Shown here: piece by piece, positions 27,120-34,326 of the stretch
Position numbering within the stretch: the stretch's first letter is position 1
How the letters are laid out: each line of letters begins with the position of its first letter
IMG/VR virus record: IMGVR_UViG_3300010883_000184
Coordinates: 1-34,326 of that record
DNA length: 34,326 nt
Reading direction: 5' to 3' (one strand)
Source of the DNA: a virus
Translations under genes and position numbers: made by a program
The notes under the pieces: generated by a model
What the model saw: only the letters and a program-made list of their open reading frames with translations
Database searches by the model: none
Told to the model about the DNA's origin: nothing

Positions 27120-28918
27120 TATCTTATGGTTCCTTTAATATCCAAATTAGGATACTTAATTTCATAAATAACATCCTGCGGTGCGTGCAGGATCCTTCCA
27201 TCAGCCGAAAGATACTCAGCCAAACTAAGCGAATAGTCAGAGTAATTTCCAGTAAATTTTAACGTAATATCCACGTCGACAACGTCAACTATCTCGTCTA
27301 GGTTGTTTAACAAGTCATAGACTTTTGTAATATAGATCGGCTGACCGATGTCAAATTTTTCAGCTAACATATTCTCTTTTATTGTGTTGATCGCGATGCT
27401 TAATGCTTCAAATTTGTCTTGACCCGGGTCGATAATTGCAACAAAGTCTATTGCTACATTTACAACTTTGGCGTCTAAAATATCTATTGTGTCGTTAATC
27501 ATTTTATAATCTTGCAAAAATGTCTTGATATTGTTTTTTAGTACGTCGCTGCTTGTTATTAAATTTCCTTCATTATCTTCAGAGATAACATACAAATTAA
27601 GGTTTCTTTTAAAAGAGTCTTGATCTCTTAATACTTTTGTACGCTTGACTCTACCAAGTTTAGGTGGCATTCTGTATATTAAAGAGCGGTAGTCGTCTTC
27701 AGTAACCGCTCTGTTCTGCGTCGCAAACAAATCAGTTATACGCTGCTTAAGTTCATTGATCGTCGGACGGGAGACGTCTCCTGTTATTGGTCGTTCATTC
27801 GTGACCTCTAAAGATCCGCGGACAGTTGCTATTTTCGAAGGGTTTGTGGCTTCTTCAGGAAACACAAATGTTTGGTCGCCCATAAAAGTGAGACTGTGAA
27901 CAGAAGCGTTGGATGTGGTATTCGTATTTGCTCTGTACCCTACAGTTAACGTGGTGTCCGAGGGGGCAATACCAAATTTATCAGTCTCTAGAAGTTTCGA
28001 AGGGTCGAAGCCAGTATCTGTTTCGTAATCCCGACCATGCATTTTCAAGACAACGTTAGAAGGGTGCGAAGTATTGTCTGTTTTCAACGTCGACTCAGAG
28101 CCATATCCAAATTTTAAATGTGCTTTGCCCTCGCGAACAAAAGTGGTATATCTTCGTGGAACAGAAGTTGTCACTAGCACGTTAGGAACGTAGCGTCGAG
28201 TGTTAGGATCTTTGTTTAACACCGTTTTAAAGATTGTATCTTGAGACAAAAACGGAACTTCAAAATATTCATGACCTTCTACATCAAGAACCGAAACCAC
28301 CTCTGTAATATTTTCGTTTGCTAAAGGGATAGTTAGAAATCTAGAGAACGCTCCGACGTTTACAGACTCTTCAAACTTTTCGCCTGACATAACTTTGCCG
28401 TAAGCCTTAACGATAAAGGATGTTGCGGCGCCGTCTTGCTGATTTTCGGTGCCTGCAACAACCTCGTTGTCAGGATTCGCGAAGTCAACATCGTCTATCA
28501 ATTCGAACATGTCGCCGGCTGCTGTCAGATACTTGCTTCCTTTTGTTACAACCGGAAGATAATCTGTGTCCGGGCCGGTACCGTTGGGGGAGGTGGGTAC
28601 CATTAAAAACAAGGAAAGCAGTCCGAAAGAACTTGATTTGAGCCCCTCGTTGTACCCAACTTGTTCACCCAATCTTAGCACGTTGTCATATTCTACAGCA
28701 GTATCGATAAAAGACTCATTAGCCTGATAATCTAAGTAGAAAGATAGAACATCGCCTACGTAGGCAACAGTGTCCATCATTAAAGAGCCGAAAGAAGCTT
28801 CAGAAAAATCTTTATAAATATCTGGATAATATCTTTTAGCGTAGTTAACTAAACTTTCTTTAATAGAGTTGAACTCTCTATCTGTATATCTAATAATTTT
28901 TTTACTTTTTTTGTTCAT
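27119..28918 (-). CDS. 6: Baseplate wedge protein, gp6/baseplate J-like (599 aa)
   Basis: The N-terminal ~100 residues match the T4 gp6/GpJ pattern: a helix ending YYPD, DFSEASFGSLMMDTVAYVGD, FYLDYQANESF, then a GYNEG turn. A KFGYGSES motif follows (the FGxG turn usual in this family), and later NRAVTEDDYRSLIYRMPPKL at ~405-425, the conserved segment before the C-terminal domains. T4 gp6 is 660 residues and P2 GpJ is 302, so length fits the gp6 type. gp6 forms the ring of the baseplate inner wedge and contacts gp25 and gp7. The start ATG at 28916-28918 overlaps the gp25-like stop as ATGA. Only a weak ribosome site precedes it, so translation probably depends on coupling. The gene order gp25-gp6 agrees with the P2 W-J order. 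Confidence 0.88.
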   Translation of the reverse strand: MNKKSKKIIRYTDREFNSIKESLVNYAKRYYPDIYKDFSEASFGSLMMDTVAYVGDVLSFYLDYQANESFIDTAVEYDNVLRLGEQVGYNEGLKSSSFGLLSLFLMVPTSPNGTGPDTDYLPVVTKGSKYLTAAGDMFELIDDVDFANPDNEVVAGTENQQDGAATSFIVKAYGKVMSGEKFEESVNVGAFSRFLTIPLANENITEVVSVLDVEGHEYFEVPFLSQDTIFKTVLNKDPNTRRYVPNVLVTTSVPRRYTTFVREGKAHLKFGYGSESTLKTDNTSHPSNVVLKMHGRDYETDTGFDPSKLLETDKFGIAPSDTTLTVGYRANTNTTSNASVHSLTFMGDQTFVFPEEATNPSKIATVRGSLEVTNERPITGDVSRPTINELKQRITDLFATQNRAVTEDDYRSLIYRMPPKLGRVKRTKVLRDQDSFKRNLNLYVISEDNEGNLITSSDVLKNNIKTFLQDYKMINDTIDILDAKVVNVAIDFVAIIDPGQDKFEALSIAINTIKENMLAEKFDIGQPIYITKVYDLLNNLDEIVDVVDVDITLKFTGNYSDYSLSLAEYLSADGRILHAPQDVIYEIKYPNLDIKGTIR

Positions 28919-29316
28919 TGACTTAATGTCCCGTCGTTAATTGTAATCGCTGATTGTAGGTTCAAGTCAGGAACAATATATACTATTTTTATTGACAAGA
29001 TTTGACGGTCTTCTAGCGGAACCCCTAGATCATCTGCGTGATCAAAAATAACGTTTTGTAAAGTAACAAAAGGCATATACCTTTCTACTTGACTGTGTAA
29101 CCTTTGTTCTATCGCGGATTGAGCAGTAGCATGCGGTTCAAAAAGATAGTTTCTTATACCAACCCCAAAATCAGGGTTCATAACTCTTTCTCCTGGTGAA
29201 GTTAAGATTAAATTTTTAAAATTTTGTTTTATTTCCTCTTCGTAGGACGTTATCAGAGAGTATACTCCCATTCTTGAATCCCTAGTCAAAGGCAATGACG
29301 GACCAATAGCTTCCAA
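28915..29316 (-). CDS. 25: Baseplate wedge protein, gp25/GpW-like (133 aa)
   Basis: This is the gp25/GPW (IraD-like) family, whose protein links the sheath end to the wedge. Visible hallmarks are the LILTSPGERVMNPDFG segment followed by NYLFEP, an amphipathic helix with AIEQRL, and a C-terminal hydrophobic strand (LSIKIVYIVP). The usual YEPRI motif is replaced by YMPFV. The length of 133 equals that of T4 gp25 (132). The start is TTG at 29314-29316, supported by a perfect AAGGAG eight bases upstream; the first internal Met, residue 16, lacks such a site and would cut into the N-terminus. It lies 36 bases after the right-edge gene and overlaps the gp6-like gene by four bases. Confidence 0.93.
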   Translation of the reverse strand: MEAIGPSLPLTRDSRMGVYSLITSYEEEIKQNFKNLILTSPGERVMNPDFGVGIRNYLFEPHATAQSAIEQRLHSQVERYMPFVTLQNVIFDHADDLGVPLEDRQILSIKIVYIVPDLNLQSAITINDGTLSQ

Positions 29317-29324
29317 AAGACTGT

Positions 29325-29330
29325 CTCCTT
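29325..29330 (-). promoter_or_regulatory. Shine-Dalgarno AAGGAG deciding the TTG start of the gp25-like gene
   Basis: AAGGAG on the minus strand ends eight bases before the TTG at 29314-29316. No ATG lies at a suitable distance, so this site is the reason for choosing a non-ATG start. Confidence 0.75.
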
Positions 29331-29352
29331 TTATTTAGTAAATAGTAAATGA

Positions 29353-32300
29353 CTATAATTCATCGTCACAATTAGGATCTTTTGATTCCGCAAGGTTGGC
29401 GGCCTCCTCTTCTTCATACGCATCTGATAACAATAGCGCTAAATAGATCATCCCTGGTATAGTACTTGGTGGACCAACAAAAAATGGTGGTGGAATAATT
29501 CCGCCGCCGAGGGGGATCATAGATGGCATAAACGCCGCCCAAGTTGCTGGCAGTAACCAAGATGCTCCAAATATTGAGTCCATCTCGTCTTTAACTTTCT
29601 TAAACTCCGCTTCAAAGTCCGCAATAAGTTCTTTCATTTCTTTCTCTGCGTCGGTGACAGCTGTCTTCGCAGTCTGATATACAACCAGCGATTCTTGTAT
29701 TGTCGCTGCAGCTGTGCTGAAAGCGCTCCAGGGCGCCGCAAGGGATTCATCAGGAGTATAACTTAACGTTACATCGATAGACCACAGTGAGGGGTCGTCT
29801 CCCTCAATATTCCAACTTTTAATCGCAGGGCCTTCAGTTTCAAAGTTTGCAGCGTCGGGCTCCACGCCTGCTTGCTGCGCTTTTTCAGCTGCAGTTTTTA
29901 GTGTGTCTAAACTCATCTGTGTAGAAGGGCCGATTATAGCTAGATTGACCTCTACCTGCATCATACTAGACTTTGCAGTGTCTATCGTTTGCTGTAACGT
30001 TTGTTTAGTAATCTGAAGGCCCATTTCAATACCAATTATAATTGTGTCATAGACTAATTTGGCGACGTCTAAGACTGATTTTGCCGTGATAATGGCAGGA
30101 TCAGTCAATTCTACAAAGCCTTTCAGTATCATTAGAAGGCATTTCCAGATTATTTCTAAGATCTGCTTTGATAGGTTTGGCTGTTTTATATTTGTTCCGC
30201 GCAAACCAGCAGCAATGTCGTTAACCATCTGGTTTTTGACCGCAGGTGGTATAAAAGTGTAGTCGTTTGATGATTCCAGGTTATCTAAAATGCTTAAGAT
30301 TGTAGCCTTAGTCCTGTCTAGCACATCCGTTGGCTCTCCAATAAAGTCTAAAATAGCGTCGCTAGAATATAAAAATCCCAGGGCCATGTATCTTCTGATA
30401 GGGAACAAGTGCTGGAATAATAACTTGAATTCTGGACTGCTTTGCAACTCTTGTAAGAGTCCATCAGCGATATGCTTAAAATAGAAGTTAGAAGGTGTTT
30501 GCGTTAAGCACTTGTACATCTCCTTGTTTTCTTGCTTAAAAAAGTCTTTAACAGTATACGACTTTGCTGTGTTATAAGCCTCTGTAGGATTGTTACCGAA
30601 TTGCGTGCTTCCCAAGAAAGATACCTTGTTAGTATAACAAAAATCATCAAACGATGTGCTAATTCCGGCGACTCGGATATGCCCATTAGAAACGTTGATA
30701 TCTTTTTCTATCTCAACAACAGGAATGTGCAATTCGTTAAATAGCAAGGGGATTCTCTGTGCGTGCTTGTTTGTTTCGAAATAATAACCACCCCCGATGC
30801 CAGGTTTGGGACCGCCGCGGGTGAGCAACCATCCTTCTTCCTTTTGTTCATCTTCTATAAAATAAGTTCTAGAAACCAAGCCCGCCTTCGCATTTTTTAG
30901 CCCTCCGACGCCAAAAGAATCTTTTAATTGCTGTTGAACATTGGGGCTCCCATCGTAAGGCATGCCGTCGCTGTCCGCCATGACTCCTACAGTATCGGTC
31001 ATAGCCAAGGGTCCAAACTGACTAACGTAGACTAGCCGCATGCCAAATTTCACCTCTTTGAAAAACGGCTTGAACCCGTGATCATTATACAACAATTTAA
31101 TTTTTTCATTACCTTCCTTATTTATCCATGGAATGAACGAGTCTGTCATAAACCAAGAGAACACAGATAAAGGTACGACGTCATATATCCAGGCTTTGAA
31201 CGGATTGTTCTCAGAACGAGTGTTCGAGAGTACCGGGCCCGAGCCTATTTCAGTAAGCGCTTCGGCGATATTTCCTTGAGCGATATCATCTATCGCGCAT
31301 GGCTCAACTGGGTTTCCGAATGAAGACCGTGACTTAAAACCTGCGCGTACGTCGTCATCCTGATCAGTCAGACGAACGTATGGCTGCATAATAAAATTCC
31401 CCAAATGAGAATTAACAAGATTGCCAGCAAGATATTCATGCTGATTGATCATTTGGCCGGGATCACACAAAAGTTTTGAAGATAAAGTTCTTTTTATTTT
31501 TTCTTCTACCCAAATAATCGAGTTTAAAACTGAAAGAGAAGTGTCTTCGCCGCCGGGGGCGTCGACGACCCAATCATCGTTTATTAGCTTTTCAGTGCCA
31601 CAAATATCAACATAGTGCCGCATATATTCGTAAAAAGCGTCCGGCTTTGATGAGGGGTCGTTGCCATCGGGACGGCCCGGGCCGTAATCTCCAGAATATA
31701 TTAATTTGTTTTCAAGATCGCTCCACGTGCCGGCGGTTGTATCCGTAAGAAGCTCCTTTGAGGTGGAATAAGAGTTCATTGTTGCAGATGGATAATAGTT
31801 TAAAGGTACAGAATGCAAAAAGTTTCTCTGCGACAAATCTTGTGCTAACCCACTAAAATCTTGAGAATCTGGAGAATGCAACTCGGCCGAGAGCGCAACA
31901 ATAGAATCACCATCAACTGGAGGCCCCATGGGGCCTCCGAGCTTGGTGCTGAAAATCTTACAGTTCGCGGGACTGAAGACGGGATTGTAATTATATCTGT
32001 TTTGTATTGTTCCGTCAGAGTAGTTGTGCGTATAAATGTTGTCCGTTAAATAATTAACTGCTGGGTATGCTGCGCCTTCCTGCGAATTCGCGGCGCTTCG
32101 AATCTCGTAAGCTACTGCTTCTGCGCGTTGGAGGTTCTTACCCTTGGGAAAGACACCTTTTGAGGCCGGGTACAAAGTCTGAAGGGCTGCTTTCGGGCTA
32201 GAAAACATTCTTTCCAAAGCTTTCGTTAACTCGGGTTCTTCCGAAGTAACGGTGTTCAAAGACAGCTTTGTACTAATCGGCTTTGAATTAGTGAAGATGG

Positions 32301-34326
32301 AAGCGATGGTTCTGTTAATGTTGTCGGCTTCAGCTTCAATAATGTATTCAAGGCCGCTAGAATTAGAAACCATAACGTGTGCTGCTGTGCTTTTAATATT
32401 CTCTTGTTTTCTTAGATAATCGTTAGCGAAGTTTATGATTATGTCGAAGTTATTGATTTCTGACTTCATGTTTTTTATAAGAAGCTTCTTAACAATGGGC
32501 TCTTTAAACACGTCACTTAAATCGTAGGCGTCCCACGAAATAATACCTGCAAAACACATTTCTAAACAGTACACTCTTACCAAAAGAATAAGTGCCGCTT
32601 CTGCGAGCGCTCGCTGCGAAGCAGTGTATACATCTCCACTCGACTCGTACACATCACGGCAAACAGAATTTCTATAAAATTCCATTACCTCTGGCTTGAT
32701 ACTATCAATGTTAAAGAAATCTGTTTCCGTGTTAGCTAAATCGGCTTGGGTACTTGCAGTTAACTTATCAATAAGTCGTTTACACTGTGGGTTACCGGTA
32801 GAGTTTATCGGTGTTTTTAACACTTTCGACCACAATTTTTTCATATATTTACGCTGGTTTAAGCGCGACAAGCGAAGTTTACCAAATATCTTGCTAGTAT
32901 AGGCGAATTTACATGCAGAATACTCGCTAGTAGCAAACGAATATCCTAACGCGCGGAGCGCTGGTGAAGTTGACGACTGTAAGGGGCTAGCCGCGTATTT
33001 GCTAGATAAACTTTCTAGCTTAGAAACCATAAGTTTACTAAAGATCATAGACCTTGAGTTTTTAATATCCGGGGTGCGCATATTCTCTGGAAACGTTCTT
33101 TTAGCCCATGAGAGATCTAGGCCCGCGGGAGCGCGCGGGTTGACGTAGCTAATCTTATTAGAATATTCGACTAGGTCGCTCATATCCTTAAGACCTATCT
33201 GCTCTAGCAATACGTATACATCTTTATCAAAGTCTTCTACGAATTCAAAGTTAAACTCTGGATCTCGTATCTGTTTTTCGATTATTGGTGAGTCACCTTT
33301 GTAATTCGTCGAATGGGCCGCATTGATCTTAGAAGAGTTTGAGTTCGCAACGCTCCGAGATAGCAGCTTACTCTTGCTTATCTTATAATCATCTTTTATC
33401 TGTGTGGTGTGTCCGCTTTTCAGGGCGGCGGCGATGCCGGCGGAGGTCTTAAGATCATTGTAAAACGGGTTAAGTGTGTACTCTTGGTACAACAACACAT
33501 TATCTAAATTTGAAGTTCTTATTCGATCTGTAATCGTGACAGAGTCTTTACCTATCGCATCAAATTCCAAGTTGGTCATCGTATTGATAATCTTTTCAGT
33601 CATCGCTTTTACACGCGGTACCGCAAGAGGATTTTTAAACGGCATGGGAAAATATGATACATCCGGATTAAAATTTGTCCAGTAATAACTATTTTTGCTT
33701 GAGGTACCATTATATGCTAGCCCTGCGAGCGTCGAAGCGTAAGTTTGTTCGCCGGCTGCTGTAGCGCCGGGGTTGCTTGTTGGCATGGGAATGTACAGAA
33801 ACTTTGGAAAAACTGGATGGAAAGTAGGTTCATCGAAGGCTTTAGACAGTTTGGGACTGGTGGGGCGCGTGCTTAACCTAGGTATCACGTCTTCTGGCTT
33901 TAGAGTTTCAAACGCATTGTCAGTGTCTCTAAAAAAGTTTTTAAAACCAACCGCGACCGGTCGTAGTTGTAGTCCTCCAAACCAAAGAAGCTTTTTAAAA
34001 AGGGCCTCATACGAATCTGCGGTGTATCCTGCACCATCGACATCTTCGAGATCGAATTTTACAGACTGATAAACGCCTAACTCTGCCGGCACAAGATCAA
34101 AGTAAACGCCGCCCTCCTCAATATTTTCGTAAAGGCTGAGAAAATCTGGAAGTATGCTTCGGAGATTCTGTTTTGTTATTCCAAGCGCTTCGCCGATCGG
34201 CATGTTCAAAAAAGCGTTAACAAACGTGTCATCGTCGCCGTTGGCATAACCTAGAATGTTAATGACCGCGTCGACGCCGTCGTCCGTTAGAACCCCTGGT
34301 TTGGAGCCGCCCAGGATCAAGAGGCG
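29353..34326 (-). CDS. Giant virion structural protein, 5' end beyond window (at least 1657 aa)
   Basis: The frame is open to the right edge. The leftmost possible start inside the window is a TTG at 34318-34320 with open codons before it, so the true start is almost certainly outside. No family is recognised. Most of the length is mixed globular sequence. Residues ~1385-1490 are strongly helical, with hydrophobic stretches (IIWKCLLMILKGF, then LVYDTIIIGIEMGL) and an amphipathic repeat-like helix. A charged coiled coil follows (~1543-1583; KEMKELIADFEAEFKKVKDE), then a hydrophobic Pro/Gly-rich tail with an acidic end. It precedes the gp25-like gene by 36 bases. A baseplate or hub role is inferred from position. 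A tape measure is unlikely, because most of the protein is globular rather than continuous coiled coil. Confidence 0.7.
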   Translation of the reverse strand, partial: RLLILGGSKPGVLTDDGVDAVINILGYANGDDDTFVNAFLNMPIGEALGITKQNLRSILPDFLSLYENIEEGGVYFDLVPAELGVYQSVKFDLEDVDGAGYTADSYEALFKKLLWFGGLQLRPVAVGFKNFFRDTDNAFETLKPEDVIPRLSTRPTSPKLSKAFDEPTFHPVFPKFLYIPMPTSNPGATAAGEQTYASTLAGLAYNGTSSKNSYYWTNFNPDVSYFPMPFKNPLAVPRVKAMTEKIINTMTNLEFDAIGKDSVTITDRIRTSNLDNVLLYQEYTLNPFYNDLKTSAGIAAALKSGHTTQIKDDYKISKSKLLSRSVANSNSSKINAAHSTNYKGDSPIIEKQIRDPEFNFEFVEDFDKDVYVLLEQIGLKDMSDLVEYSNKISYVNPRAPAGLDLSWAKRTFPENMRTPDIKNSRSMIFSKLMVSKLESLSSKYAASPLQSSTSPALRALGYSFATSEYSACKFAYTSKIFGKLRLSRLNQRKYMKKLWSKVLKTPINSTGNPQCKRLIDKLTASTQADLANTETDFFNIDSIKPEVMEFYRNSVCRDVYESSGDVYTASQRALAEAALILLVRVYCLEMCFAGIISWDAYDLSDVFKEPIVKKLLIKNMKSEINNFDIIINFANDYLRKQENIKSTAAHVMVSNSSGLEYIIEAEADNINRTIASIFTNSKPISTKLSLNTVTSEEPELTKALERMFSSPKAALQTLYPASKGVFPKGKNLQRAEAVAYEIRSAANSQEGAAYPAVNYLTDNIYTHNYSDGTIQNRYNYNPVFSPANCKIFSTKLGGPMGPPVDGDSIVALSAELHSPDSQDFSGLAQDLSQRNFLHSVPLNYYPSATMNSYSTSKELLTDTTAGTWSDLENKLIYSGDYGPGRPDGNDPSSKPDAFYEYMRHYVDICGTEKLINDDWVVDAPGGEDTSLSVLNSIIWVEEKIKRTLSSKLLCDPGQMINQHEYLAGNLVNSHLGNFIMQPYVRLTDQDDDVRAGFKSRSSFGNPVEPCAIDDIAQGNIAEALTEIGSGPVLSNTRSENNPFKAWIYDVVPLSVFSWFMTDSFIPWINKEGNEKIKLLYNDHGFKPFFKEVKFGMRLVYVSQFGPLAMTDTVGVMADSDGMPYDGSPNVQQQLKDSFGVGGLKNAKAGLVSRTYFIEDEQKEEGWLLTRGGPKPGIGGGYYFETNKHAQRIPLLFNELHIPVVEIEKDINVSNGHIRVAGISTSFDDFCYTNKVSFLGSTQFGNNPTEAYNTAKSYTVKDFFKQENKEMYKCLTQTPSNFYFKHIADGLLQELQSSPEFKLLFQHLFPIRRYMALGFLYSSDAILDFIGEPTDVLDRTKATILSILDNLESSNDYTFIPPAVKNQMVNDIAAGLRGTNIKQPNLSKQILEIIWKCLLMILKGFVELTDPAIITAKSVLDVAKLVYDTIIIGIEMGLQITKQTLQQTIDTAKSSMMQVEVNLAIIGPSTQMSLDTLKTAAEKAQQAGVEPDAANFETEGPAIKSWNIEGDDPSLWSIDVTLSYTPDESLAAPWSAFSTAAATIQESLVVYQTAKTAVTDAEKEMKELIADFEAEFKKVKDEMDSIFGASWLLPATWAAFMPSMIPLGGGIIPPPFFVGPPSTIPGMIYLALLLSDAYEEEEAANLAESKDPNCDDEL

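Noticed and set aside
29331-29338. ACTAAATA before the gp25-like gene as a late promoter
   Set aside because: Two mismatches to TATAAATA in a very AT-rich 36-base gap; too weak to call.
600-34069. Plus-strand open frames of 60-130 codons (for example 2237-2605, 16507-16899, 22885-23250)
   Set aside because: They lie wholly inside minus-strand structural genes, lack ribosome sites and recognisable motifs, and have the composition of complement-strand translations of those genes.
29353-34320. TTG at 34318-34320 as true start of the right-edge gene
   Set aside because: Codons upstream to the window end remain open, no ribosome site can be seen, and such a large gene most likely begins beyond the edge.
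29353-34326. Tape-measure protein for the right-edge giant
   Set aside because: Tape measures are dominated by long helices; here helical and hydrophobic segments are confined to the last ~270 residues.
1-34326. tRNA genes, CRISPR arrays, insertion sequences, attachment sites
   Set aside because: Coding sequence fills nearly the whole window. I saw no direct-repeat spacer arrays, transposase motifs or cloverleaf-like sequence in the few gaps.

Overview
The window is one long block of virion structural genes, all on the minus strand, from a contractile-tailed (myovirus-type) bacteriophage or a close contractile relative. Two products are recognisable as core baseplate-wedge proteins: a gp25/GpW-type protein (28915-29316) followed by a gp6/GpJ-type protein (27119-28918). 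Two genes further on, a 2324-residue protein carries a short core that looks like phage tail protein I (P2 GpI, T4 gp7 role). This gives the wedge order W-J-I found in P2-like phages, equivalent to 25-6-7 in T4 and TssE-F-G in type VI secretion. The rest are very large proteins of unknown detailed role with lectin-like or carbohydrate-binding domains. No head, replication, lysis, tRNA, integrase or host gene is visible, so the host cannot be named. My impression is of an uncultured, probably aquatic, large-genome myovirus; that is an impression only.

Layout in the direction of transcription (right to left): (1) an open frame entering from the right edge, at least 1657 residues, ending in a coiled coil plus hydrophobic proline-rich tail (29353-34326); (2) gp25-like protein with a TTG start; (3) gp6-like protein; (4) a 607-residue DNRLRE/CBM-like protein interrupted by a repeat module; (5) the 2324-residue gp7/GpI-like giant with two LamG-like domains, a MAM-like domain and an EF-hand-type loop; (6) a 72-base gap with a TATAAATG box, the best promoter candidate; (7) a 3272-residue giant whose first ~900-1000 residues are an array of Ser/Thr-rich modules; (8) a 335-residue protein; (9) a 1374-residue protein with a His cluster; (10) a 997-residue protein with an FN3-like domain; (11) the start of a further gene running off the left edge.

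The genes are packed almost without gaps. Four junctions are TAATG one-base overlaps and one is an ATGA four-base overlap, so this is a translationally coupled late operon. About 33.7 kb encodes only ten proteins. The likely common job is assembly of a conserved wedge core (items 2, 3, 5) carrying a very large outer shell of adhesive or carbohydrate-binding domains (items 4, 5, 7, 10). Two patterns deserve most attention. One repeat module is shared by three nearby genes and appears to interrupt a domain in one of them. Also, the 335-residue protein and the left-edge protein share a related N-terminal domain.
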